Origin: Oscillospiraceae bacterium
GTDB taxonomy: Bacteria > Bacillota > Clostridia > Oscillospirales > CAG-272
DNA length: 64,000 nucleotides
NCBI GenBank assembly: GCA_015064285.1
Contig: SVSN01000010.1
Span: forward strand, 1-64,000
Direction of reading: 5' to 3'
In this document: in pieces, positions 9,411-17,850 of the stretch
How the letters are laid out: each line of letters starts with the position of its first letter
Numbering within the stretch: position 1 is the first letter of the stretch
Translations under genes and position numbers: made by a program
The notes under the pieces: generated by a model
The model's database searches: none
Told to the model about the DNA's origin: nothing
Seen by the model: the letters and a program-made list of their open reading frames with translations, nothing else

Positions 9411-11003
9411 TCAGTATTCCCGGCGGCGGGAAAGCATGTATTCCACTGAATCCCGCAGAGCCTGCCAGCTGGCGGTGATGATGTCGGGAGAAACGCCGAC
9501 GGTTCGCCAGATTTCCACACCGTCGGTGGATTCGATCAGTACCCGTACCACGGAAGCGGTGGCGCCCGACGTCAGCACACGTACCTTATAGTCGGTCAGC
9601 CGCATCTGGGAGATCTGTGGATAGAAACGGACAAGTGCCCGGCGCAGAGCTTCGTCCATGGCATTTACAGGACCGTTGCCTTCGCCTGCGGTCAGCTCTT
9701 CTCTGCTGCCGACAGCGATTTTGATGGTGGCAATGGCAGACATGGATTCCCCTGCAGCCAGTGCTTCCGGAGAAAGATCGGCGCTGTTCTCCACCATAAC
9801 CTTGAAGTGGAGCAGTTCAAAATACCGCTGCCGTTGGTTCAGCACTTCCTCAATCAGAAGGGACAGAGAGGCGGAGGCATCTTCGTAATCAAACCCGAGG
9901 GCTTCTCTTTCCTTCAGGATTCTGGCCAGTTCCAGCAGACGGGGAGAATCCTTGGTCAGATCTTCCGGCGGCAGATAGGAACGCATTTTATCTGCCAGAG
10001 CGGCACGGCCGCTGAGACTGCTGATGACAATGTTGCGCCGGTTGCCTACGGCGGCAGGATCCATATGTTCAAAGGAACGGGGCGCTTTGGTCACACCGTC
10101 GATGTGGGTGCCTGCCTTGTGGGTGAAAGCGTAACCGCCCACAAAGGGTTCGTTTTCGTTGAACGCACGGTTGGCTGCTTCATTGACGCTTCTGGCACAG
10201 GAGGTCAGTTCTTTCAGGTGTTCGCCGATGCAGTCGAATCCCAGCTTCAGCTGCAGTACGGGAATCAGGGTGTTCAGATTGGCGTTGCCGCACCGTTCCC
10301 CGAAACCGGAGACTGTACCCTGCACCTGAGAAGCACCGCTGAGTACGGCAGAAACCGAACCGGCAACCGCCATACCCAGGTCATTGTGGCAGTGGATACC
10401 TACCTTGCCGATGCCGTACTGCTGTACCACGGCGTTTGTCACCAGACCAATGGTGTCCGGCAGCATACCGCCGTTGGTGTCACACAGAATCACCCTGTCC
10501 GCACCGGCGGTAAAGGCAGTATCGATGACCCGCATAGCGTATTCCGCATTGTCGCTGTAGCCGTCAAAAAAGTGCTCCGCATCGAAAAAGACCATTTTCC
10601 CGGCAGATTTCAGAAACACAATGGTATCCCAGATCATCCGCAGGTTCTCTTCCGGCGTGGTGTGCAGCACTTCGTCCACCTGATACAGCCAACTTTTGCC
10701 GTAGATGGCAGCAGCCGGCAGCGGGCATTCCGCCATGGCACGGAGTGCGGCATTGTCCCGGCAGGCTTCTCCGGGGCGGCAGGTCTGTCCGAATACAACA
10801 GGAACGGCAGATATCAGTTTTTCCGCCGCCACCTGCCGGAAGTATTCCGCAGAAGCGCTGTCGGTGAGCATACCCACTTCAATATAGGTTACGCCCAGAC
10901 GGTCCAGGGTGTGCAGAACGGTGAGCTTGTCCTCCGGGGAGAAGTCCACGCCGCAGCCCTGGATACCGTCACGGAGGGTTGTATCGTAGATCTCGATCTT
11001 CAT
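9411..11003 (-). CDS. cimA: (R)-citramalate synthase-like protein
   Basis: A 530-residue member of the DRE-TIM metallolyase family. It begins MKIEIYDTTLRDGIQG and has IHCHNDLGMAVA (metal-binding HxH) plus a LeuA-type C-terminal allosteric domain. It should condense pyruvate with acetyl-CoA to citramalate, opening the threonine-independent route to 2-oxobutyrate and isoleucine. It is distinguished from the neighbouring LeuA by DGIQGCGVDFS in place of the LeuA DGEQTPGVHF, as is usual for CimA-type proteins. The ATG overlaps the leuA stop as ATGA, so the start is well fixed and translation is coupled. A homocitrate or other alkylmalate synthase role is possible but less likely. Confidence 0.85.
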   Translation of the reverse strand: MKIEIYDTTLRDGIQGCGVDFSPEDKLTVLHTLDRLGVTYIEVGMLTDSASAEYFRQVAAEKLISAVPVVFGQTCRPGEACRDNAALRAMAECPLPAAAIYGKSWLYQVDEVLHTTPEENLRMIWDTIVFLKSAGKMVFFDAEHFFDGYSDNAEYAMRVIDTAFTAGADRVILCDTNGGMLPDTIGLVTNAVVQQYGIGKVGIHCHNDLGMAVAGSVSAVLSGASQVQGTVSGFGERCGNANLNTLIPVLQLKLGFDCIGEHLKELTSCARSVNEAANRAFNENEPFVGGYAFTHKAGTHIDGVTKAPRSFEHMDPAAVGNRRNIVISSLSGRAALADKMRSYLPPEDLTKDSPRLLELARILKEREALGFDYEDASASLSLLIEEVLNQRQRYFELLHFKVMVENSADLSPEALAAGESMSAIATIKIAVGSREELTAGEGNGPVNAMDEALRRALVRFYPQISQMRLTDYKVRVLTSGATASVVRVLIESTDGVEIWRTVGVSPDIITASWQALRDSVEYMLSRRREY

Positions 11004-12586
11004 AATTCCGTTTGGGCCGGAGCAGTACGCTCTCTGGCTTTGTCCCATTTGTTGATGGCGTTCAGATAGGCTTTGATGGAAGCTTTGATGATGTCGGTGG
11101 AAACCCCGCGTCCGGTGAACAGGGAAGTACCGGCACTGATTTTCACGATGGCTTCCCCAAGGGCATCGGTACCTTCTGTGATGGCACGGATTTCATAGCT
11201 TTTCAGTTCAATGTTTTCCGCACCGGCGATCCGGCCGATGGCATTGAAAGCGGCGTCGACCGGGCCTTCGCCGGGAGCAGCTTCCGTAATCTGCCGGGGC
11301 TGGATCTGACCGTCCTCCCCGGAAACCAGGGAAAGATTGTCCGCCAGCGTTACCAGTGCCATGGCTTTGATATGGTTGCCGGACTGAATCTGGAATGTGG
11401 AGAGACGATAACGCCCTTCCAGGGAGTCCAGATATTCACTGAGGATGGCACGGATGTCATCATCGGTGATAACCGCTTTCCGGTCGGCAATTTCCTTGAA
11501 CCGGGCAAAGGTGGCATCAATGCCGTCTTCCCCGAAGGAATACCCCATCTGCCGGACTCTGTCGGCAAAAGCGTGTCTGCCGGAGAGCTTGCCCAGCTGG
11601 ATGGTGTTTGCGGTCAGACCAATATCCTCCGGCGCCATGATTTCATAGGTCTGCCGGTTCTGCATTACGCCGTGCTGGTGGATACCGCTGGCGTGGGTGA
11701 ATGCATTGGTGCCCACAATGGCTTTGTTGGGAGAAACGGGTACACCGGACAGGGAGGCAACCAGCCGGGATGTGGCGGTGATTTCCCAGGTACGGATACC
11801 GGTCTGCACACCATCGCCCATGGCATCCCGACGTACGGCGAGTGCCATAACCAGTTCTTCCAGGGGAGCATTGCCGGCCCGTTCGCCCAGGCCGTTGACG
11901 GTGCATTCCACATGGGCAGCCCCGGCGGATATGGCGGACAGGTTGTTGGCAGTAGCCAGTCCCAGATCGTTGTGACAGTGGACACCCAGCATTACCCGGC
12001 CTTCGTCAAAAGCGGGGATTACATGGCGCAGACGGGAGAGAATGGCGAAAAATTCTTCCGGTGTGGTGTAGCCTACCGTATCGGGAATGTTGATGATGGT
12101 GGCTCCGTTTTCGATGGCGCAGGACACCGCTTTCACCAGGAAATCCCGGTCGGTTCGTGTGGCGTCTTCTGCAGAAAACTGTACTTCCTCAAACAGGGAA
12201 GCGGCATATGCTGTGTTTTCTGCAATCCGTCTGAGGGCCTCTGCACGGTCGATGTGGAGTTTATGTTCCAGATGGATATCGCTTGTGGCGATAAAAATAT
12301 GGATCCGGGGATGGGCGGCATGGGCAAGGGCACCGGCGCAGGCATCGATATCGCTTTTGGTGCACCGTGCCAGACCGCAGACCACACTGTTTTTTACAGC
12401 ACCCGCAACCCGGCGGACGGCTTCAAAGTCACCCTCGGAAGCGGCAGGAAAACCGGCTTCAATCACGTCCACACCCATGGCTTCCAGACGCAGGGCGATG
12501 TCCAGCTTCTGGCTGATCCCGAAATGGACGCCGGGGGTCTGTTCACCATCCCGGAGGGTGGTATCGCAGATTTCTATTTTTGTCAT
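11000..12586 (-). CDS. leuA: 2-isopropylmalate synthase
   Basis: A 528-residue LeuA catalysing the first committed step of leucine synthesis, acetyl-CoA plus 2-oxoisovalerate to 2-isopropylmalate. DTTLRDGEQTPGVHF lies at 8-22, GVHCHNDLGLATAN supplies the metal-binding His pair, and GLGERAGNAPLEE is the active-site loop typical of LeuA. The C-terminal regulatory domain (about 390-515) is complete, so leucine feedback is likely. The ribosome site is weak. It is followed immediately by cimA with a 4-nt ATGA overlap. No T-box or leucine attenuator was seen upstream, where the acetyltransferase gene is only 29 nt away. Confidence 0.95.
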   Translation of the reverse strand: MTKIEICDTTLRDGEQTPGVHFGISQKLDIALRLEAMGVDVIEAGFPAASEGDFEAVRRVAGAVKNSVVCGLARCTKSDIDACAGALAHAAHPRIHIFIATSDIHLEHKLHIDRAEALRRIAENTAYAASLFEEVQFSAEDATRTDRDFLVKAVSCAIENGATIINIPDTVGYTTPEEFFAILSRLRHVIPAFDEGRVMLGVHCHNDLGLATANNLSAISAGAAHVECTVNGLGERAGNAPLEELVMALAVRRDAMGDGVQTGIRTWEITATSRLVASLSGVPVSPNKAIVGTNAFTHASGIHQHGVMQNRQTYEIMAPEDIGLTANTIQLGKLSGRHAFADRVRQMGYSFGEDGIDATFARFKEIADRKAVITDDDIRAILSEYLDSLEGRYRLSTFQIQSGNHIKAMALVTLADNLSLVSGEDGQIQPRQITEAAPGEGPVDAAFNAIGRIAGAENIELKSYEIRAITEGTDALGEAIVKISAGTSLFTGRGVSTDIIKASIKAYLNAINKWDKARERTAPAQTEL

Positions 12587-12615
12587 GTCGTTATTCTGAT
12601 AGGATAAGACGGCTC

Positions 12616-13254
12616 TCAGAAGAGCTGATTGTCGCCCATGATTTCCGGCTTGTGGATCATGGAATCGGCTTCGGTGATTTCCCGGATCACACGGCAGGGA
12701 TTGCCTGCGGCAAAGGAATTGGCGGGAATGTCACGGGTCACAACAGCACCGGCACCGATTACGCAGCCGTCACCGATGGTCACGCCGGGACATACCACTA
12801 CATTGGCACCGAACCAGCAGTTGTTGCCGATGGTCACGGGCTTGGCATAGCAGAAACGGGTGGGTTCGCCGGCAGCATTGCGCATGAGCTTTCTCTCGCT
12901 GGCGATCATGGGATGGATGGGGGTAACGATGGTGACATTGGGGCCGAAGTTGCAGTCATCCCCGATGGTCACAGGGGCATCGTCCTGGATGGTCAGATTG
13001 AAGTTGCCGAAAAACCGGTCGCCGATACGGGTATGTACACCGTAATGGATAGCGATGGGGCCCTGTACAAAGCTTCTTTCGCCGAAGTGGGCAAAAATCT
13101 GCTTGACAATTTCGGCTCTCTTTTCGGTTTCGTCTTCAAAAGTACGGTTGTATTCGGAACACAGGTTATGGGACTTCAGCTTGATGGCACGCAGTTCGGG
13201 ATCGCCGGGACAGAACAGCACGCCGGCCATGATTTTTTCTTCTTCGCGGGTCAT
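12616..13254 (-). CDS. Maltose/galactoside O-acetyltransferase family protein
   Basis: A 212-residue left-handed beta-helix acyltransferase of the Maa/LacA/NodL type, of usual length. The N-terminal helical region (EEEKIMAGVLFCPGDPEL) and the hexapeptide coil (for example IGDDCNFGPNVTI, IGNNCWFGANVVV, IGDGCVIGAGAVV) are clear. It ends in the family-typical AGNPCRVIREI. The probable catalytic His lies in VTPIHPM. It would transfer acetyl from acetyl-CoA to a free sugar or sugar derivative in the cytoplasm. AAGGA precedes the ATG. It is upstream of leuA and downstream of prmC in the same orientation. The physiological acceptor is unknown. Confidence 0.88.
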   Translation of the reverse strand: MTREEEKIMAGVLFCPGDPELRAIKLKSHNLCSEYNRTFEDETEKRAEIVKQIFAHFGERSFVQGPIAIHYGVHTRIGDRFFGNFNLTIQDDAPVTIGDDCNFGPNVTIVTPIHPMIASERKLMRNAAGEPTRFCYAKPVTIGNNCWFGANVVVCPGVTIGDGCVIGAGAVVTRDIPANSFAAGNPCRVIREITEADSMIHKPEIMGDNQLF

Positions 13255-13336
13255 GATTGCAGTTCCTTTCTGAATGTGTTGGTATAAGATTTTCGTGAGG
13301 AGACAGGGGATCCCCTCCGGCTGATGGATTATGACT

Positions 13337-14194
13337 TTATTGCGTTTGGTGGGAAAACGACTCCCGCCGCAGTACGGCGCACCGCTTGTGGCCGCTGTAG
13401 TCGTACAGGGCTTTTCCCGTCAGGCCGCAGGCTTTCCCCATTTTCAGTACCGCATTGGACTGGGCAGCACCGTGCTCGAACAAGATGGTACCGCCTTCGG
13501 TCAGATGGGAGAGGTAGTTCTGCAGGATGGCTTCGTACAGGGAAAGGCCGTTGCCGCCGTCGGTCAGGGCTGTAGCCGGTTCGTGGGCCAGTTCCGGCTC
13601 CAGGACGGTCATTTCGTCCGCAGTCACATACGGCGGATTGGACAGGATCAGATCAAACTGTTCTTCGGGGGGGAAGATGTCTTTTCTGACATCCCCCTGC
13701 AGCAGGGTTACACGGTTGGTCAGCCCCAGTCGGGTGAAATTTTCCTCCGCCACTGCCAGTGCATCCGGGTACAGATCCACGGCGACTCCTTCGGCGGCAG
13801 GGCAATAGTGGAGGACGGAAGCCAGTATGCACCCGCTGCCGGTACACAGATCCAGCACGCGGACACTTCCTTTGGTACGCAGAACGACATTGGCAGCTTC
13901 TATGGCGGCTTCTGCCAGAATCTCCGTATCGGGACGGGGGATCAGACAACCTTCTCTGACAACAAACGGCAGACCCATGAATTCCCATGCGCCCAGAAGA
14001 TACTGAAGCGGGTATCGGGTACTGCGTTTTCCCACAGCTTCCCCGAGGGCAGGGACGGGGATGTCTGTATCCATGTCAGCCCGCCACAGACTGCGGGAAC
14101 GACCGGTAAAATGCTCCGCCAGAAGCAGGGCTTCCCACAGAGCATCCCCGATCCCGTGTGCCTCCAGACAGGCTGCAATCTGCCGGACGGTCAT
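13337..14194 (-). CDS. prmC: Peptide chain release factor N5-glutamine methyltransferase
   Basis: A 285-residue SAM-dependent methyltransferase that methylates the GGQ glutamine of release factors RF1 and RF2. The N-terminal helical substrate domain (1-85) ends in PLQYLLGAWEFMGL. The SAM site is LDLCTGSGC (114-122) and the catalytic NPPY is at 186-189. The ATG overlaps the stop of the upstream DUF1385 gene as ATGA. The DUF1385-PrmC order is common in Clostridia, often beside rpmE and prfA, neither of which is visible here. Confidence 0.93.
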   Translation of the reverse strand: MTVRQIAACLEAHGIGDALWEALLLAEHFTGRSRSLWRADMDTDIPVPALGEAVGKRSTRYPLQYLLGAWEFMGLPFVVREGCLIPRPDTEILAEAAIEAANVVLRTKGSVRVLDLCTGSGCILASVLHYCPAAEGVAVDLYPDALAVAEENFTRLGLTNRVTLLQGDVRKDIFPPEEQFDLILSNPPYVTADEMTVLEPELAHEPATALTDGGNGLSLYEAILQNYLSHLTEGGTILFEHGAAQSNAVLKMGKACGLTGKALYDYSGHKRCAVLRRESFSHQTQ

Positions 14195-15234
14195 GCCTTG
14201 TTTTCTCCGGCATCGGTAGTTCCGGCAGCTTTGGGGTCTGTCCAGGGTGTGGTTTCTTCTCTTTTGTAGCCGATTTCATCCAGCTGCGCCTGCACTTCAT
14301 CCCGGAAATCCACAGGAATGGCGCCCAGAATGGCTTCGATGGCAACGGAAAGCTGTTTTTCGTCCGGTTCTCTGGTGGTGATTTTCTGCATCCACAGACC
14401 GGGTGCGGAAACGATTCTCGTGAAGAGATTGCAGTGTTTGCCGGCGTACATGATAAATTCAAAGCCCAGACCCACGATCAGAGGCAGGGTGATAAACTTG
14501 GAAGCAACCCGGATCCACATGGTATCCCAGGTCAGGAAAGAATTGACGATGATGGAGATGATCAGCATCACGAAAATGAAGCTGGTGCCGCAGCGGGGGT
14601 GGAAACGGGTGCATTTTGCAGCGTTTTCAGGGGTAAGGGGAAGACCGGCTTCAAAGCAGGCTACGGATTTATGCTCCGCTCCGTGGTATTCGTAGGTACG
14701 GCGGATTTCCGGCATGAAGCTCACCAGCCATACATATGCCACAAAAATCAGCATCCGGATCAGCCCTTCGATGATGCTGCGGAAGGGACCGAGAACGCCG
14801 CCCGTGAGAATATCCAGACCCTTGGTGGCGTATGTGGGCAGCAGCAGGAAAAGGCCTGCGCCCAGCACCAGACCCAGTACCATGCCGATACCGGAGATAA
14901 TCTGGAACATTTTGTCCCCCATTTTTTCGGAGATCCATTTATCGAATTTGGTTTCGGGTGCGTCGTCCTCAATGCCCAGCATTTCCATGGATTTGGTCAG
15001 GGTGTTCATACTCAATATCATGGATTCCACAAAATTCACGCAGCCGCGGATGATGGGCAGACCGCAGATTTTATACTTTTTACGGATGGAGGTAAAGGCA
15101 GAGGGGCTGGTGACGATTCTTCCGTCTTCTCCACGGACAGCCAGGTTTACATCATTGCCGGATTTCATCATAACGCCTTCCAGCACAGCCTGTCCGCCTA
15201 CAAGTCCCAGACGGGATTTCTTCTGTTCTTCCAT
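14191..15234 (-). CDS. DUF1385 family membrane protein
   Basis: A 347-residue integral membrane protein of the DUF1385 family, function unknown. The family signature YHGAEHKSVACFE (about residues 180-192) and CTRFHPRCGTSF are present, with hydrophobic segments at about 120-150, 170-190, 220-245 and 260-280. It is the first gene of a minus-strand run and overlaps prmC by 4 nt. A good sigma-A promoter lies 75 nt upstream at 15309-15337. It is linked to prmC in many Firmicutes, but no molecular role is established. Confidence 0.9.
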   Translation of the reverse strand: MEEQKKSRLGLVGGQAVLEGVMMKSGNDVNLAVRGEDGRIVTSPSAFTSIRKKYKICGLPIIRGCVNFVESMILSMNTLTKSMEMLGIEDDAPETKFDKWISEKMGDKMFQIISGIGMVLGLVLGAGLFLLLPTYATKGLDILTGGVLGPFRSIIEGLIRMLIFVAYVWLVSFMPEIRRTYEYHGAEHKSVACFEAGLPLTPENAAKCTRFHPRCGTSFIFVMLIISIIVNSFLTWDTMWIRVASKFITLPLIVGLGFEFIMYAGKHCNLFTRIVSAPGLWMQKITTREPDEKQLSVAIEAILGAIPVDFRDEVQAQLDEIGYKREETTPWTDPKAAGTTDAGENKA

Positions 15235-15308
15235 TTGGTTGATCTATATCCTTTCTTCTGTTGGTCTTCAGTGAGACAAAGATCGCCATTCTGACAATCC
15301 TTCTTTAT

Positions 15309-15337
15309 ATTATAGCACAATCCGGATAGGATGTAAA
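15309..15337 (-). promoter_or_regulatory. Sigma-A promoter for the DUF1385-prmC run
   Basis: On the minus strand TTTACA, a 17-nt spacer and a consensus TATAAT stand about 75 nt before the DUF1385 start. This may drive the whole run down to 2751. Confidence 0.75.
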
Positions 15338-15585
15338 GACAGGCGGGGAACTGGGTGTAAATTTTCTTTTTCCGCAGGGGAACATTGCCGGTATATTTCC
15401 CGCTTTGTGCGCATATTCTATAACCACAATGCCTCCTGTCTGCAGTGCTCCGCAGATTCCGGAGGCTGAAAAAGCGTTTCTCCTGTTTCCGTTTACGGCT
15501 GCGGCCGGACAGGGGGCGCTTTTTTCATTTTGGAAGAGTTTTCCCCCTTTTCCGGAAAACAGATGGGAAAAGTTCACAAAAACCC
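15338..15585. other. Divergent intergenic region, no gene seen
   Basis: This interval lies between the DUF1385 promoter (minus) and the ASRT promoter (plus). I see no conserved coding. A loose stem of AAAAGCG with CGCTTTT around 15468-15526 is the only structure noticed, and its role is unclear. Confidence 0.5.
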
Positions 15586-15615
15586 TTGACAAAAGCGCTG
15601 TTTTAGTGATACCAT
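15586..15615 (+). promoter_or_regulatory. Candidate sigma-A promoter for the ASRT-DUF4091 operon
   Basis: TTGACA and TACCAT are separated by 18 nt, about 78 nt before the ASRT start. The -35 is consensus; the -10 matches four of six positions. Confidence 0.55.
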
Positions 15616-15692
15616 AGAATCGTATAGCTGTACCCGTTTCCGGGCAGCTGAAAACGAAAACAATATTTCTGTATATACGAAAGGAAAACATC

Positions 15693-16067
15693 ATGAAAGC
15701 ATACGGTAAGAAAGTCTGGCTCATTCCCGATACCTTCCTGAACTCTGTTTCCAAGAACGACGGCATCAGCCACGAAGCCATCTGTGTAATCAACACTTCC
15801 GATGTGGACGCTGAAATCAAGCTGACTCTGTTCTTCGAAGACAGAGACGCCCGCACCGATTTCTCTTCTTTCTGCGGTGCTATGCGTACCCACCACATCC
15901 GTATGGACAAGCTGCGCAATGCTGACGGTCAGCCCATTCCGAGAGACACGCCCTATGCGGTTCTGGTAGAATCCAATACCCCCATCGTTTGCCAGTACTC
16001 CCGTCTGGACACCAGCGCTGCCGAAATGGCTCTGATGACCACCATCGCTTATCCTGTGGAAGACTGA
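15693..16067 (+). CDS. Sensory rhodopsin transducer (ASRT) family protein
   Basis: A 124-residue soluble protein matching the Anabaena sensory rhodopsin transducer family. The typical opening GKKVWLIPDTFL, then SHEAICVINTSDVDAEI, TLFFEDRDA and THHIRMDKL, and the closing PYAVLVESNTPIVCQYSRLD are all present. The family forms small beta-sandwich tetramers. Most members occur in non-phototrophs and have been proposed to bind sugars or other small ligands. There is no rhodopsin gene here. The gene leads an operon with a DUF4091 glycosidase-like protein (29-nt gap), an SDR and a lipoprotein, which favours a carbohydrate-related role. AAAGGA precedes the ATG and there is no signal peptide. The ligand is unknown. 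Confidence 0.85.
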   Translation: MKAYGKKVWLIPDTFLNSVSKNDGISHEAICVINTSDVDAEIKLTLFFEDRDARTDFSSFCGAMRTHHIRMDKLRNADGQPIPRDTPYAVLVESNTPIVCQYSRLDTSAAEMALMTTIAYPVED

Positions 16068-16099
16068 GTCCGGAGAGATTCTGACAGAGAGGTGTTGTG

Positions 16100-17818
16100 A
16101 TGGCTGTGCTGACCCTGGCGAAGCTGACCTCCTCCCAGACCAAAATTTTTCCGGATACGGCGGATGTGCCGGTTTTTGCGGCTGGGGACGCTTTCTGTGA
16201 CGAACCATATCATATCCAGCTGGCGCTCCGATGCGATACCGTGCAGTTTCTGCCGGTCAGCGTACAGGTATTGTCGTCTCTGCCTGTGGAGGTGTACAAA
16301 ACCGGATTTGTGCCGGTGGTGCATCCTATGGGACAGGCCGGGCCGGAAGGATATGCCCGCATGGAAGCCGGACTGTATCCCGATCCGCTGTACGCCCGTC
16401 CTGCCTGCCCTGTCGTGGAAAAAGCAGGACAGATATGGCGGGAAACGGATACAAAACAGACCATCAATCTATCGTCCTGCAATACGACGGCTCTGTGGAT
16501 TACGCTGAACGGGGAAGGAAAACCGGTACCGGCGGGGGAGTATCCTGTAACGGTGCGTATCCTTTCTCTGCTGGACGGCGGGGAACTGCAGACGCTGAAC
16601 TGTCGCCTACGGGTGCTGCCATACAGGCTGGCGGAAAACCGGGTGTATTACACCAACTGGTTTCACTGCGACTGTCTGGCAGATCTGTACGGGATCGAAG
16701 TCTGGTCGGACAGATTCTGGGAGATCCTGCCGCACTGGCTGAAAAATGCCGCAAAACACGGTATGACCACCCTGCTGACGCCGGCTTTCACCCCACCCCT
16801 GGACACACCTGTGGGTCACGAGCGCATGAATGTGCAGCTTGTGGATATTACACTGTGTTCTGACGGAACCTGGCAGTTTGATCTGGCAAGGCTGGAGCGT
16901 TTTCTCCGGCTGGCCATGGACTGCGGGATCCGGTATTTTGAGCACGCCCATTTCTTCTCCCAGTGGGGCGCCGCCCATGCACCGAATATTTATGCCGACA
17001 CCCCTGAAGGGTACCGGCGGGTTTTCGGCTGGGAAACGGATGCCGCCGGGGAAGAATACCGTGATTTTCTGGCAGCATACCTGACGGTGCTGAACGCCAT
17101 GTCGGCCCGGCTCGGTATCCGGGACAGATGGGTGTTCCACATTTCCGATGAGCCCTCCCCTGAACATCTGGAGAACTACCTGCGGGCCAAAGCCCTGGTG
17201 GAACCCTTTGCAGGTGCCTGTCCTCTGGCGGATGCCGTGTATTTTGCGGAATATGCGGAGAATGGATCGGTGCAGACACCGGTAGCGGAGATCCGGCAGG
17301 CGGACGCATTCGCAGAATCCTGCGGCAGTGACCGGATGGATCCCTGGCGGACGGAGAAGGTGCCGTTGTGGCTGTACTATACCGGCGGACCCAGCAGGGT
17401 TACCAACCGGATGCTGCCCCATACCCATGCAAGAACCCGTGTGCTCGGTGCAATTCTGTATCGTTACGGTGCCGTGGGATTTCTGCACTGGGGCTATAAC
17501 TTTTACTATGACCGGATGTCTGTAGGACTGTTCAATCCCCTGAGCGATCCCTGTGCCTACAAGCAGATGCCCGGCTCTACCTATCTGGCCTATCCTGCCC
17601 CGGACGGAAAACCGATTCCCTCTGTGCGGGAAATGCTGATGGGAGAGGCCATGTGCGATCTGCGGGCGCTGTGGAAAGCGGAAGAGGTGCTCGGCTGCGA
17701 CCGGGTGCTGGCGCTTCTGGAAGAAGTGTTCGGCGGGACGGTGACCTGTCAGACCATCCCGGAAGGAGAGGTTCTTCTGCAGCTGCGGAAACGGCTGGCG
17801 GAAGCACTGTCCGAATGA
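16100..17818 (+). CDS. DUF4091 (GH123-like) glycosidase, copy 3
   Basis: About 572 residues from the ATG at 16100; a GTG directly before it is the alternative start. It is a divergent paralogue of the tandem pair at 2751-6104. It retains NWFHCDC (about 187-192 from this start), FTPPLDT, HERMNVQLVD, FEHAHFFSQWG and HISDEP (about 347-352), with the Asp-Glu pair presumed catalytic by analogy with GH123. Copies 1 and 2 have SHLF where this one has AHFF, and its N-terminal domain is barely similar. There is no signal peptide. It sits 32 nt after the ASRT gene and 32 nt before the SDR, so co-expression is likely. Substrate is unknown. Confidence 0.83.
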   Translation: MAVLTLAKLTSSQTKIFPDTADVPVFAAGDAFCDEPYHIQLALRCDTVQFLPVSVQVLSSLPVEVYKTGFVPVVHPMGQAGPEGYARMEAGLYPDPLYARPACPVVEKAGQIWRETDTKQTINLSSCNTTALWITLNGEGKPVPAGEYPVTVRILSLLDGGELQTLNCRLRVLPYRLAENRVYYTNWFHCDCLADLYGIEVWSDRFWEILPHWLKNAAKHGMTTLLTPAFTPPLDTPVGHERMNVQLVDITLCSDGTWQFDLARLERFLRLAMDCGIRYFEHAHFFSQWGAAHAPNIYADTPEGYRRVFGWETDAAGEEYRDFLAAYLTVLNAMSARLGIRDRWVFHISDEPSPEHLENYLRAKALVEPFAGACPLADAVYFAEYAENGSVQTPVAEIRQADAFAESCGSDRMDPWRTEKVPLWLYYTGGPSRVTNRMLPHTHARTRVLGAILYRYGAVGFLHWGYNFYYDRMSVGLFNPLSDPCAYKQMPGSTYLAYPAPDGKPIPSVREMLMGEAMCDLRALWKAEEVLGCDRVLALLEEVFGGTVTCQTIPEGEVLLQLRKRLAEALSE

Positions 17819-17850
17819 TAAAAACCATCAACCAATAAGGAGAAAATACC

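Noticed and set aside
12587-15337. T-box or leucine attenuator upstream of leuA
   Set aside because: leuA is preceded at 29 nt by another gene, and I saw no specifier stem or antiterminator sequence in the run upstream.
15305-15919. A 204-codon minus-strand open frame opposite the ASRT gene
   Set aside because: It overlaps the ASRT coding region and its promoter, lacks a ribosome site and shows no family features.
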